This document shows positions 1 through 12,008 of a stretch of 64,000 nucleotides of DNA, in pieces. Position 1 is the first letter of the stretch, and each line of letters starts with the position of its first letter. This DNA is from Desarmillaria ectypa (lineage: Eukaryota > Basidiomycota > Agaricomycetes > Agaricales > Physalacriaceae), in contig JAUDYN010000005.1 in assembly GCA_030407005.1 (NCBI GenBank), positions 1,736,001 to 1,800,000 of the forward strand. The letters run 5' to 3'. Under the pieces are notes generated by a model. That model did no database searches. It worked only from the letters and a program-made list of their open reading frames with translations, and was not told the origin of the DNA. The translations under genes and the position numbers were made by a program.

Positions 1-1959
1 GGAGTTACGACCATTGCATCGGCTCTGGCGAAAAGTTCTGCTAGGGTCTGAATTCTTAAATTAATATGTCCTATAACGGATGAGTGATATAGATAACCTT
101 TTCGCCAATGCCCCGACTTGGGACATTTACAGCGCGAGCGAATGCTGGTCCGAAACTGGGATTGTCGACAAGTTGTAGATATGACAAAATATCCTTGATC
201 TATAGAAGAAAACATTCTCGTCACAAAGACGCGTAGGAATGTACATCATATACTGACCTCTAGTCGCTCAAAGAATCTGTGTCCCCCAAGGATCCGATGA
301 GGAATGCCTTCTTTCTGTAGGGCACTTTCAATAGCCCGGGAAAGAGCGTTGAACCTTACTACATGACTGATAAAATAGTGTTTGTTTTCGTTGAGTTTTC
401 TACTCACAAAGGACGGCGAAGTCGCCCCAGCGAAGGGCTCCTCCCATGTGAGCCATTACCCGCTTGATCTCCATGGCAATGAAAGAGGCTTCGTGGCTTT
501 CGTTGTTACACTGACGAAGGATAGGCCTTATACCACTAGGATGAGACGAGAGAAGAGTCTTCGGAATGCGCTTTTTGTCTGAACGAAGGCAGCCGTGAAG
601 CGTTAGCGAAAGATCTTTCGGAATATCGTTAACAGACCTTGTGATACAATAGCCAGGCTGAGTTTTAGGATAGAGCCTGTTGATCGGTAGTTTTGTTCTA
701 AAAAGATCTGCTCTGTGCCAGGAAAGTCTAGGAAAATAAATGATCGAATAAGATGATGATAAAAGACGAGCATACGTCGCTGCATTTTCTGTAAATTTTC
801 CACTTCGGCAGCTCGCCAGCCATATACTGTCGGACACGTTAACCAAGTGATTGCGTTGTGAGTCTCTGGCCGGTACTCACTGGACTGGTCGGGATCACCG
901 ACGATGGTTACGCAGCGCGCTATACCAATGGCCCGCATAAGTTCATATTGTGTAAAGTTCGTGTCTTGGCTGTATAAAAATGAGAAGACGAACTACGATG
1001 AAACAGGAAACATCAATGACACACAATTCGTCCACGAGAACATGTTTACACCAGCTTACAGCCTTTCTATGTCCAGAGAAAAGCCTCAAGCCAACAATCA
1101 GTAAATCATCAAAATCCAAGCTGTTGTTCTTCTTCAGCGTCCCCTGATATACACCGTAAAGCTCTGCTATAAGACGGTCGAGGATGAGGACATCATCCCT
1201 TTCGTTAGGATGGACAGGTGGCGTCATGATAAGAACGTCGTCAGCAGAAAGGCCTCTGGCTTTGAACTTTGATATCTTCGATTGTAAATTTCCTGGCTGA
1301 ATTTCGATGTCCTTGGAAACCATGTAGTCTTTGCGTTCCTTAAGTAAGTCTGATATGATTTTCTTCCTGCGTACAAACTTGAGAGTGAGAACCAAGAATA
1401 AGAAAGGCAGAAGGCGCACCCCTCCTCTGTATCACACACGGTAAAATTTCCTTTTAGTCCAACATGGAGAGCGTGTTTTCGCAGATATAAGGCACACAAG
1501 GCATGAAATGTCCCCATTCGAACTTGAGAAGTTCTTTCTTTGCCAACGAGTTTGGTGAGTCTTTCGCGCATTTCGTTTGCGGCCTTCTTTGTGAAGCTGA
1601 AGGGCAATAAAAAAGAAGTAGAGGCATGAGGGGGGGTGGTCGTACGTTACTGCGCATATTGATGACGGTGGCAGCAAGTGGTGTATTATAAGATGGGCGA
1701 TTCGCGACGTCAACACCTAGACACCTATTAGTGTGGCCTCTAGAACATTTATACAAGATATTACTTTGGTCTTTCCACTTCCTGGCCCTGCCAATATCTG
1801 AAGAGGAATGTTCGGGTCGTGCTGAACAGCTTGGATATTCAACTTGGATTAGTTTGAAGCCTTCCATGGACTAGGTGTCTCACCCTGAAACTGAGCTGGA
1901 TTCAATGACTGCAAGTAATTGTGCGTCTGTGGAGGCCCCTGACTTGGAAGCGCAGACAT
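1..1959 (-). CDS. srs2: Srs2/UvrD-family 3'-5' DNA helicase (3' part beyond window)
   Basis: A superfamily 1 ATP-dependent DNA helicase of the UvrD/PcrA/Srs2 group, which in fungi strips Rad51 filaments and limits recombination at forks. Exons joined over short introns give the motifs in order: an N-terminal LNPAQFQAVQHD Q-motif, Walker A AGPGSGKT (about 1780-1810), TFHALC, motif II VDEFQDT (split by an intron near 985-1045), GDPDQSIYGWR (motif III, split by an intron near 840-890), EQNYRSTGSIL (motif IV) and GIPHRILGGHRFFERLE. The ATG at 1957-1959 starts MSALPSQGPPQ. Every apparent stop or frame change falls in a GT...AG intron, so the gene looks intact. The reading frame continues past position 1, so the C-terminal part is missing here. 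It is divergent from the metallophosphatase gene. UvrD-family membership is certain; Srs2 orthology is inferred. Confidence 0.9.
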
Positions 1960-2184
1960 GCTAGTAGCAGAGAAGACGCGACAAAATAATTCAAATTCAA
2001 CGCGCGTGGGAATGCGCTGTATCACGATATCACGTGAACATCAGAGGCTCGCAGTACTATCTTGATATATGTTTTAATTCAAATCTTATCTGATTAAATT
2101 TATCTGATACTCCGCACCCCGCACACGTGCCAACCCACCATACATTCCGACCTTCCAAAAGTCCTTTCCCTTCCTCCATCTCCC
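1960..2184. promoter_or_regulatory. Divergent promoter with two CACGTG boxes
   Basis: A 225-bp spacer between the ATGs of the helicase and the metallophosphatase. It holds two perfect CACGTG palindromes, at 2031-2036 and 2124-2129. In fungi CACGTG is the core site of bHLH factors, including Pho4 (phosphate) and Cbf1. The boxes are read directly; any link to phosphate control is inference from the putative polyphosphatase downstream. Confidence 0.45.
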
Positions 2185-3763
2185 ATGTCGTCCTTTCGTC
2201 TCGTAGCGGCCTACTCCACTGTTGTGGCATTTATTATCTACATCCTCGTCGAAGGCATTCATAACGGAGGGGGCATCGGAGATCTATCTCTAACCAGTTC
2301 AAAGAATAGTGAGCCTAACTCTTCATATTTCATGTCAGTTACGGGACTAATCTATCGGCAAAGAATTCCCAGATTTCAGCCTATACAAGCAATCTGATAC
2401 GCTTAATGCCCATGATTTTCCAATAGGTATGGGGCGTTTTAAATCACTGGTCGTCGTTAACATGTACTACAGATGACCCAAGCCGTCGCGTCATCATCGT
2501 AGGCGACATACACGGCATGTTCGATCGTTTACAGTATGTTTGTTATCTTTGATGCCGAGCAATGTTGACAGTCCCTGTAGAGCTCTCCTTAACAAGTTAT
2601 CTTATAAGCCGTCTTCGGATGTTCTCATCAGTGTTGGCGACATTGTCGCCAAGGGGCCACATTCTGGCTCTACCAAAGTCCTGTCTTACATGGCGTCTAA
2701 CAACGTCACTGCCGTCCGCGGAAACCATGACCAAAAGGTCATTGAATGGCGTGCTTGGCTAAACTGGATACACTCTCTTCGCGGGGGGAGCCAGTTCCTC
2801 CAAGAGACCCAAGACAAATGGAACAAAGCCCAACACCATGGAAACATCGACATCGAAGATTGGGTAGAGAAACAGACGAAACTCGACAAGGCCAACAGCG
2901 ACTGGTGGAAGAAGATTCCTGATGGTTGGAAGCTCTTCGGTGATCACTTTGAAATTGCTCATACGATGAGCGACAAGGAATTTGAGTACATGATTTCTCG
3001 GCCCCTCAAACTACATGTGCCTTCCGCACATGCATATCTGGCTCATGCTGGCATCCTCGCGTCCGATCCGCACTATAAACCTTCGCACAAAAAGCAGCCA
3101 CTGGCTCGGGTGCCTGTCATACTACCAGGTGCCAGGCCGGGTTCCAATAAGCTTCCTATCCTTAGGCGCCTACAAGAACTTGCTGTTCTCACGAAGATTC
3201 CCCAGAATTTGGACCCATGGGTAACTCTTAACATACGAGGAGTCCTCAAGAATATGAAAGTCACCAGGTATGCGTGTATCCACGGGTATCTGTATACATC
3301 TAACGTTTTGCTTCACAGAGGCAAAGATGGAACACCTTGGTCTGAGTTGTATAACAAAGACATGAACATGTGTGAGGGATTCGAACAGAACATCCATACT
3401 ACAAAGAACAGCAATGCTTTGCCCTGCCACCCGGCAACCGTCATCTATGGACATGCTGCTTCGCGGGGGCTGGATGTTAAGCGATGGACAATCGGCATAG
3501 ACTCCGGTTGCGTAAGTATCTCGCTTCACTTCAGCCTCCGTTACCAGCCGTTTACATTCATATAGGTTTACGGGAAGCGACTGACGGCGTTGGTTCTCGG
3601 CGGTAAACATAGCCATATCAACTTTACCGACGATGACGAACTGAAGAGAGACATTGACGACGACAATGACGATGACGACGATGATAGACATGTCGCGTCC
3701 CGCTCCGTCATTCCCTTTGGCGATCGGGGGAGAGGTGAGATCGTCAGTGTCTCGTGTAAATGA
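2185..3763 (+). CDS. Membrane-anchored PPP-type metallophosphatase, Ppn2-like
   Basis: A calcineurin-like metallophosphatase of the shape of yeast Ppn2 (YNL217W), a vacuolar endopolyphosphatase. Exon 1 starts at ATG 2185 and encodes one N-terminal hydrophobic segment (VVAFIIYILVEG), suggesting a type II membrane anchor. The metal-binding signatures follow in order: VGDIHG (about 2500), GDIVAKGP (about 2635), VRGNHDQK (about 2715), LAHAG (about 3040) and YGHAASRGLDV (about 3450). The last exon follows an intron near 3510-3565 and ends in an acidic tail of alternating Asp/Asn runs before TGA 3761-3763. At least three introns are present and no frame damage is seen. The fold assignment is firm; polyphosphate as substrate is inferred from the family shape and could instead be a protein or nucleotide substrate. 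Confidence 0.82.
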
Positions 3764-3986
3764 TCGAGGCCCGTAGTAAGATTCATACTTTACCGCTGTA
3801 CTACTGCTATTACTTTATTTACTCTTTGCGCATTTTGCCTTTGTAGTCACCATTATACTTAATATTGTGTGTATCACGTAACATACATCGTTCGCATAGC
3901 ATTTACTGCGGTCCGAAAGGACTTTACATGACACTCATAACGGGTCAACAATAGATATTATGTACCACATTCAGTTCAAACATGGT

Positions 3987-6382
3987 TTAGCACAGGAACA
4001 TAAGATTGGTGTCCATGGGATGGGAGCTCGACAGCTAGATATGTGCAAAGTTGATTAAATGGGTAATACAATGTTGATTGCACCTACCTGAGGCTTCTGG
4101 CTGTATTTCCTCCGAAGAATATCGCGAAGATTATTGAGAAGTTGCTGATAGCTTTGTTGGGGGTTTTGCCCTACGTATGTATATATCAATTAGCCATACA
4201 CTAAAACATGAAGGGGTAACTCACCTAGTGTTCTCATGAAAGCCTGTCATTCAAGGCATATGAGAATAAGTACCAACTTCAAGCAAAACCTATTTACGTA
4301 GCTCATGGCGCCGGTGGCGTTCCCAGCTTCCTGTGTATCTGCACTAGTCTGGGAGTCCTTGCAACCACTCCACGAAATCTGAATATTGTTTAGCGAGAGC
4401 AATGCAACAGAGGATGAGAATACGTACCACATCAGCAGGGCTGGTTCTGGTGGCACGTGCATACTTTTCTGCTTTTTGTCCGCTGCCTGAGGCTGTTTTG
4501 ACAAGGCCCATGGCTGACTTGAAGGCGCCTCCTATGTCGCCCCGTGCATAAGAGCCTACGGCTGATAGGAGACCTTGACCAGCTTCAGCGGCCATGTTGG
4601 GCTCTTTGATTTTACCTTCTGTCGAGTACTACAATGAGGGGGTCGGTCAAACAGCCAATGTACAACAGTGATGAAACGCACGATGTAAGGAAGATCTAAA
4701 TTGTGCAGGATCCATGAATTCAAGCGTAAGAGAAAGACAGTAAGATTGAATTACCAAGTGCCGACCCCGAATGGCAAGACTGGTGCGAAAAAATCAGCAA
4801 GAGTCGCAGCCAGACTAAGGTGATGAAGCGCTCACATCGAAAATGGCAGTAAGGCGACATCCGGCCGGTAGTGGTTTAACCATTATTTGGTGCATCAACT
4901 ATTGCTAGGTAAGATTCGTAGATAGGATAACCAGCGGCAGCTCACGTCGTCGACAATATGGCCATTTCGTTGATGGTCAACCTGGTAAACCGTGAACAAC
5001 ATCGTCGGCATTAGAAGAATGTGAACTTGCTGGATAGATAACTATAACACAGGGACGTGAGTAATATGAAATACAACACTGCATATATTCTGTTGACCTT
5101 CATCGTATCCATCGGCTTCGTCGCCATCCAAATCCTTAGTTTGACCTCCATGACCGGAATCTATACGGCATATAAATAAAGCGGAAATGAAGGTAAAGAC
5201 AGTTGACTTACAGTGGAAGAAAAGAGAATCGTTAGGCTGTGCCCCTGCGACAAGCCACTGCATCGCGTGCAGCTGAAATACAACATCAGTTGGAGTAACA
5301 GTAAATCAGGACAGGACGAACAATATTTTCCCTTGTAGGAATTTGACGAGGGTTACGGGAGTCATCGGTTAACATAACGATATCCTCTTGCTTATACCCA
5401 AATGTCCCTGGCAAAACAGGTCAGCAAAAGCATCCGATCCTTCTTGTGATACATACTAATGAGGAAGCGCTGGATGTTCTGTGCATCGTTGATACATCCA
5501 CGAAGCTCTCCATTCTGTCCGATGTAGTTGATACCGATCTAGATTACAAGTCAAGAAGGATGTACATCAGATGATGCGAAAACACTGACACACAGAGCCT
5601 TTTTCTTTCCCGTGCATTGCGAATACTGGAAGTATGGTTGCTGAACGGGATAGTTGGAACCTTGATACTGCGCCCCATATTGCTGTTGTTGCGTCGGGGG
5701 CCTAGGCGGAGGACCACCTTCCAAATGGTCAGTGGTGTGGCTTGAATGTGAAAAGGAAGGCACGAACTGGGTGGAGCATAACCACTGGGCTGGTGTTGCT
5801 GGTGGTTATGATGGTACTGCTGCCCTGGATATGTTCCTCTATCTAAGGGCGGGGGACCGGGAGGTGCGGAGTAGCTGAATGATGAAGTCAGAAAGCTGTC
5901 GCCTTTGATACAGCAGAACCGGTCTTACGGCTGAGGAGGAGGGCCAGGCGGTGGAGGACCACCATATCTGGTGATAAGTATAGTGAGGTTTAATTTGAGA
6001 CAGTTGTTAATGACGGTTACCCAGTAGCACCCGGGAACCTATAGAGAGGTCAGGCTCTGCATACACTCAGGGAAAAGGACATACCCTGGGGGAGGAGGTC
6101 CCGGTGGTGTTCCATATCTTCATCGTGGAAATGAGTCTGAAATCAATAGGTAGATGCAGAGCACGTACCCATGAGGAGGAGGTCCTGGAGGAGGTCCATA
6201 CGACGGCGCGTAGCTGGGGTTGTATCCGCCTTGCCTGCGAAATATATCTCTAAGGCCAAGCTCCTCAATGAATGAAGAAACTCGCGTACGGGCTGGGGAA
6301 GCTGAGAGGACCGAATTCGTTCAGTACCGACGACGGTGAGGGGCGAAGGACCTTGCCTTGGAGTGCCTTGATTGTTCCACAT
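3987..6382 (-). CDS. Type I metacaspase
   Basis: A clan CD cysteine protease of the type I metacaspase family (yeast Mca1/Yca1, Aspergillus CasA), cleaving after Arg/Lys and acting in protein quality control and death-related processes. Exon joining gives a long Gly/Pro/Gln-rich prodomain (about 5560-6380) with repeated PPGPPP blocks, then the p20 domain starting KKKALCIGINY, ending in HYSGHGGQ with the catalytic His codon at 5150-5152, then [13 protein letters not shown] with the catalytic Cys codon at 4774-4776. The C-terminus ([14 protein letters not shown], stop 3987-3989) is typical of fungal members. About ten or more introns are implied. The start at 6382 ([10 protein letters not shown]) is the first ATG, about 40 nt below an ATATAAA element, but the first intron could not be placed with confidence because the simple splices do not keep frame. 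Confidence 0.88.
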
Positions 6383-6845
6383 TTCTGGGGGAGAAAGTCA
6401 AGCAGCAAGGAGGATCGTCCTTTATATCAAGCGGCCGGCGTCAACGGAGATGATTATCGAACACAGCAGCGAACGGCACAGCACATCATAGCACCGCCAC
6501 CACTTCCCCTGCGCAATATTTCAAATTCAGAAAACTAGCTGGAACGCCGCATTGATTCAAAACATGTAAAGAAATTCGAACTATGCTACATCCTCGTGAT
6601 GTTGTAACACCGACGATGCACCAATAATGATCGCTGGCGCTGTCTGTATTGCTGACTGTTATTCCCGAAAACCGCTCTTCAAATAGTACCTTCGCATCGT
6701 AAGCCGAACCTCGCGTTTGCGAAGCCCACTCAGCAACCCCACATAGTGATCTTTTCTCGGACTGTTATAGCTACCCTGAAATATTCCCACAGAGGCAGAG
6801 TCACATTATTTTCAGGTACTCCTGTCCCTGATCTTTTCAGTCAAC
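6383..6845. promoter_or_regulatory. Intergenic region with metacaspase TATA-like element
   Basis: The spacer between the divergent metacaspase and sugar-transporter genes. On the minus strand an ATATAAA element lies at 6421-6427, about 40 nt before the metacaspase ATG, a plausible TATA box. The rest shows no gene. A long plus-strand open frame crossing it is a shadow with no recognisable product. Confidence 0.4.
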
Positions 6846-9512
6846 ATGGCTGGAGGTACAATCGGAGACTCGCCATTGTCTGCACACCTTGCCCCTCCAG
6901 AGCTTCCGGATGGGTGTGTGTATCTTTAAACAAAGTTCTTGATGACCAGACTGATTCGTACCATAGGCTGGGCTTGTGCAAGTATTTTCGATTGCAGTCT
7001 TTGCCTCTCAGGGAGGACTGTAAGATACCCTTCTCCTCATGCCCTTCCTCTTTGACCTCTCCCAATAGGCTCTATGGTTTGTAAATAATGCGAGTCAATG
7101 GTATCCAGCTAACAATAGATTTCGATCATAGGATATAACCAAGTGCTGAGCCTTATTATATAATGATGGCTGAGCTGATATTCCTCAGGGTGTCTTTTCA
7201 GGCGTGCTTGGGTAAGCTCTGCCTCTGATTGATACGGACGAATTCGACTCAACAATATGTAGAATGTACACATTCGAAATCAGCGGTGCGTCAGTTGACC
7301 CTTTTGTCGATACGAATATCTGAATTTGTTTCAGGATGCATTCTGTTATCTCTGATCCAGGGAAGAAAGGTTGGCTGGTCGCTATCCTCGAGCTCGGAGC
7401 TTGGATCTTGGATTGGTGTTCTGATGTCAGGTAGGTGAAAAACTACTCGTTTTCAATCGTATCAAGTAATTTTCTAGGTTATTTGGCCTACAAGTTATCC
7501 CGCAAGTTCACCACCTTTTGGGGTGAACATTTCTTTTTGCCCCAAGGATTTTCCAATTCTAATGTTTCATTTCTAGCTACCGTCGTCTTTTGTGTGGGGG
7601 TTATCGTTCAGACGGCTGCTAAAGAACCCTCCTCTATTTACGGTGGCAGGTTTGTAACTGGTCTTGGCATTGGTTCCACAAGCATGGCTGTGTCGTTCTA
7701 CAATGCCGAGGTAAACATTGCTTTAAGCTGCTTTACTTTGCAAAGCTTGACGTCAATGTAGCTCGCACCTCCAGAGGTACGGGGTAGCTTGGTAGCGCTT
7801 CAACTAGCACCTGCAATCATACTCGGATGTGGAATCATCTTCATGCCATTCTCACCTAGATGGCTGGTCAACCAAGGACGAGACGACGACGCCCTTACGG
7901 TGCTTAGCAATCTTCGGGTACTTCCCAAGGAAGATGATCTCGTGCCATCGAGTTCCTGTTAGTGCATTGTTAGTCCACTGTTATTGTACTGAAGGAATTT
8001 GGTTTATCGTAGCGAAATAAAAGCGCAATACTTGTTCGAGAAAGAGATCTCTGAAGCAAAGTTTCCTCAATATCAAGATCCGTCATTTATATCCCCAATT
8101 CCAGCTAGGATTGCACAGTTATTTGAGCCTGATTCTTGATCGGAGTGGGTTCTGTTTTTCATGTCCGAACATTAATTCTAAGCCATCACAAGATTTACTG
8201 TGGCGTGTCACTGTCGGCTCACTGTAAGCGATGCTATTAGTGATCACTGATTCTTTTCACAACACGACGCTGCTCTAGAACCATGTTCTTTCAACAATGG
8301 ACCGGTGTCAACACTATTTTGTAGTATGCCCCAGCGTCTTCAAATCTTTAGGTCTAACCGGGAATACTCTATCTCTTCTTGTCACAGGTGTTGTTGGCAT
8401 CATGTAAGATACGCATATGTGATTGCTTCACTCCCGCTAACATCGGCTTCAATGCAGTACGTTTCTGGGGACGATTCCAGCTGTTTTGTTCATTGATCAG
8501 TTGGGACGGAAGCCTGTCCTTGTCTCTGGAGCTTTTCTCATGGCTACGTGAGTTGGTGGTATACCGGGGGAAGTGAGCTGCGTGATAAACCCAATATACT
8601 ATTCTCTAGATGCCACTTCGTCATCGCCATTTTGACCAATATATTCCACAACAGCTGGGAGAGGTGCGGGGATTGTTGTACATGACCAGCTTAGATTGAC
8701 ATGTTCACTTTTTCTTGTTTAGCCATACAGGCCGACATATTTGAGCACTTAAGCCTAATTACAGACATTCATTGCTATTTCAGCGGCCGGATGGGTAGCC
8801 TGTGCCTTCGTTTGGATTTTCGCCTCGGGTATGACGTCGTGACCGCCGCAGTCTCAAACTTTGTGCTTAACGACGACGGCAGGCTTCAGTTACGGCTGGG
8901 GTCCTTGTAGTTGGATCATCATCTCTGAAATGTTCCCTCTAAGTGTTCGAAGCAAAAGTCTGTCCATCGCTGTTTCCTCGAATTGGGTATGACTGGCGTC
9001 CTCGTTCATCACCAGAATTTTGCTGATGAACATTATTTCCTAGATGAATCACTTTATAAGTAGAGAGCAAGCATAAATTCTTTACCAATTTCTCATACTC
9101 ATATAAACTCAGTCGGTCAGGTAATGCCATCGATGCTTCAGCGCATAGGATATGGGACTTTCGTTTTCTTCGGAGTGCGTCTCAAGGTTTTATGACGAGA
9201 CGACGATGCTGAATCATACTGCAGATCTTCTCCTTCTTAGGAGGCCGTCTCATTATGTTCCTAGTACGTTCCGTTCCGTTCCTTCAGGAACCTGTATCGT
9301 TGACGGCGCCAACTTAGGTTCCAGAAACAAAGGGAGTAAGTTTAGAGGAAATGGAAGTATTGTTCGGTAATATCACGAACTTGGCCTCAGAGGATCTCCG
9401 TCGTATTGAAGACGTCCATAAGCGCCTTGGCTTAATTGTTGGAAATATTGACGAGAAGCATGACGAGGAAGCTGGCAAGGTGTCCTATGACGAGAATGCA
9501 GGGGAGAACTAG
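6846..9512 (+). pseudogene. MFS hexose/sugar transporter, decayed
   Basis: The coding remains follow the sugar porter (MFS) family from end to end: IRTIGWACA near 6960, GYLA.KLSRK near 7480, VVFCVGVIVQTAA near 7590, IYGGRFVTGLGIGS, ELAPPEVRGSLVALQ near 7760-7800, FSPRWLVNQGRDDDAL near 7850, FFQQWTGVNTIL near 8285, DQLGRKPVLVSG near 8500, FGYSWGPCSWII-type sequence near 8890, IGYGTFVFFG near 9145, and VPETKG.SLEEME near 9320. It ends at TAG 9510-9512. Normal short introns are still visible. Three lesions break it: a +1 shift near 6980-6990, a 7-bp tandem duplication at 7400-7413, and a TAG (8322-8324) exactly where the family has Tyr (TILYYAP). The segment near 8130-8280 also reads poorly. It should not give a functional permease. 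Confidence 0.85.
7400..7413 (+). repeat. 7-bp tandem duplication causing a frameshift
   Basis: CTTGGAT is present twice without spacing (7400-7406, 7407-7413). Removing one copy restores a sugar-porter reading (ELGAW followed by IGVLMSG), so the duplication is the likely frameshift event in this pseudogene. Confidence 0.8.
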
Positions 9513-12008
9513 GTGATACTTACGACAGTAATGTTACTTCTTTTTACGTTGTATGATCAAGAACTACGAGTTGCACCATGTACCTTGGTTGAAATCGCGC
9601 TCATAACCTCCGACCGGTCTTGAATTGTAAGCACCGATCTTTCAACGTGAGACAATGTGCCTGGCTGAAGGGAATGGGGTTGTTGGACATCGCTTACTGC
9701 AGGGTCATAGGCAAGCCGCAGGATAATTATTTTTCAAAAGGAAACGTGTAGAGACTTGGGGACATAATGATTCTAAAGCAGTGATCATTGAGCCATGCAT
9801 GTGCGGTTTCGGTACATTTAAGACTCAAGAGCCCGGGCCCTTCTTTGATAACGTCGAGTTAATACATCAAGTCATTCTTGATCGTGGACTTAATATACGT
9901 GCGAGCCGCCTACGCGCCTTGAATCATGCATCGATAGTACGTATAGAATAGACGCGTATTTCTTTGGTTTGCGTCTGACCAGATTCCCGGAACGCAGTCG
10001 ACGCCTGCATCCGAGCTACTGTTATTAAAGGAAAACGCATTTATAGAGCTTTTACGCGGACGAACGGCGGCGCAGAAACTGGTGGAACCTACAAGCCTCG
10101 TGTAGTGGCAATGTAACCAGAATGTACCCCGGTCACTCAGCACAGATGGAATGGTATATCGCTCTGGAGTTCTGACCATCCGCTGTCGTGCGTTCAAAAA
10201 TATGTGCGTGCTCCAAGTGGTGTTGCTGGACCCTATATTTTAGGAGTGACATCGACATAAATGAATAACGAAACCCTACACGCGTACTTACATCGAGGCA
10301 TCATAAAAATTTCCGCATTAATAACTAGAGCGCTGGAATGGCTGTGCGGACTGTAACATGCACCTGGTATGCGAGTGGCGATTAGGTGTTACCGGTGAAG
10401 TGTAAGAAACCCTGAAGATACCCGGCTGGGAGAAATCTTCAACATCCAGGCCCTCGATGCTTTATTGCAAAGCGACGCGAAAAAAAAAGTATGCTGTGAT
10501 GCGATGTAAAGGCGTGAACGGCATACCTCGGAACAGATGGAATAACATGCATTGGATACTGTAAAATGCGTAATCAATTGTCAGCTTTCAAACGACACAA
10601 ATATTCTCTTGTAATACCGAATTTCAGGGGCCAGAATATTTAATTCGGCTTGGTGAAAAAACCTTCATATATCTCGCTGGGCTGTCGCGACGTTCAAGCG
10701 TGGACAGCCAGGAGTAGCTATTATAAGCCTCCTTAAATCCAGGCAACGCATCCTTCGACTGTCATTCGATATCTTCCGGCCGCATTCAAGTTCATCACCT
10801 ACTTTAGCACCTGGCGATACTTCTTTGGATGGCCCGAGCTGATAACTCATTGCGGGACCTTTTCTTGTTCAGGCGTGGAGTATTCAACGCGTGGTTATCG
10901 TGAGGCGACTCAATGGCAATTTCACCTCAATGATATGTTCCAGAAGGAGGATGAGGAGCAAGAACCTTGGCTTCGGTCCGCTGCGGATGGAACTTTCCGC
11001 GTCCGTTAGGTATCTGCTAGACTAAAACTTTGTTTACAGCACCCAAATGTCAGCTCCGGGATGCTATAGTTGGTGAGAAACACAGACCCGTGTCTCTGAA
11101 GGTCCTGTGAGAAGTGAGTCGCTCGCGGTCCCTTCCCTTTCCGAAGAAGAAAGAAAAAAAACCGAAATCGATGAGCTTCCCCTGAGCCTCGTCGGTGTGG
11201 CCATCATTTATGGGTTCCGGTAGATCGTCGAATGCCCATATTTACCTTTGCTGAAGACAAATTACAATGCCGTACTAACCCTGCATGGATACTTACCGCC
11301 CAGTGATACTGTGAATAGATAGGGAGGGCTTCCCGCTCACCGGCCCTCTGTGAACCTGAGCTAAGAAAGTATAAGAATACCAACGAATGCCGGATATCCG
11401 ATCGCGATATAAGTACACACGTTTACCTGGCAGGCAGTTTGTATCGAAAGCGTTTACTTGAAACATACATGCATTAGTTGCTCGCCGCACTCACCGCACT
11501 CGGTGACAAAATATGCACACTCTGTACTTATTTCCGTAAAAAAGATAAGATCGGCAACGAGTTCTACGAGCAAAACTTCGGAGAAAAGTGAAAAATCCCG
11601 AAGGAAGTGGATGCGCTGACATAAGCGACAATCATACCTTCGGCATCATCTTTCCTTTTCCGTCCATCCGCCACTGATTTCATGGCTTTGTATTCCCCTG
11701 CACTTGCCTCGCTGCTAACACGAGGCACCCGGGTACATTTGGCTCCTCTTAACGCTATTTAAGCCTGCATAGCGACCCGTTGGTGACTGCCTGTGTCGTT
11801 TTGACAGGCATTCCACTGTTACTTCTCCGACCGTCGCCAACACACGGCACTGTACTCGAGGTGCACGTAACACGCATTTTGTTCCGGACTTGGCAAGAAG
11901 TCCGTCAGGCGTCTATAAATCATTAATATTCATCTCGGACCGTTCTCTCTTGTCCTTGCCTTGGAAGGTCAAGCAGTCAGCATACATTCTATCATTTTAT
12001 AATCTCCC
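9513..12008. other. Gene-poor stretch, nothing recognised
   Basis: About 2.5 kb without a recognisable gene on either strand. Open frames are at most 95 codons (minus, 9910-10197) and resemble no family I know. A short plus-strand open stretch near 10875-11007 (ending EPWLRSAADGTFRVR, stop TAG) has a protein-like composition and might be an exon of a decayed or lowly expressed gene, but no partner exons were found. CpG content is normal, so this is not the methylated-repeat type seen at the right end. The last 130 bp serve as the promoter region of the Hsp20-like gene. Confidence 0.4.

Noticed and set aside
400..940. Apparent frame changes and stops in the helicase gene
   Set aside because: Each is removed by a short GT...AG intron that restores conserved UvrD motifs, so the gene is not a pseudogene.
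3376..3396. A tRNA B-box-like string (GGGATTCGAAC on the plus strand)
   Set aside because: It lies inside conserved metallophosphatase coding and has no A-box or cloverleaf around it.
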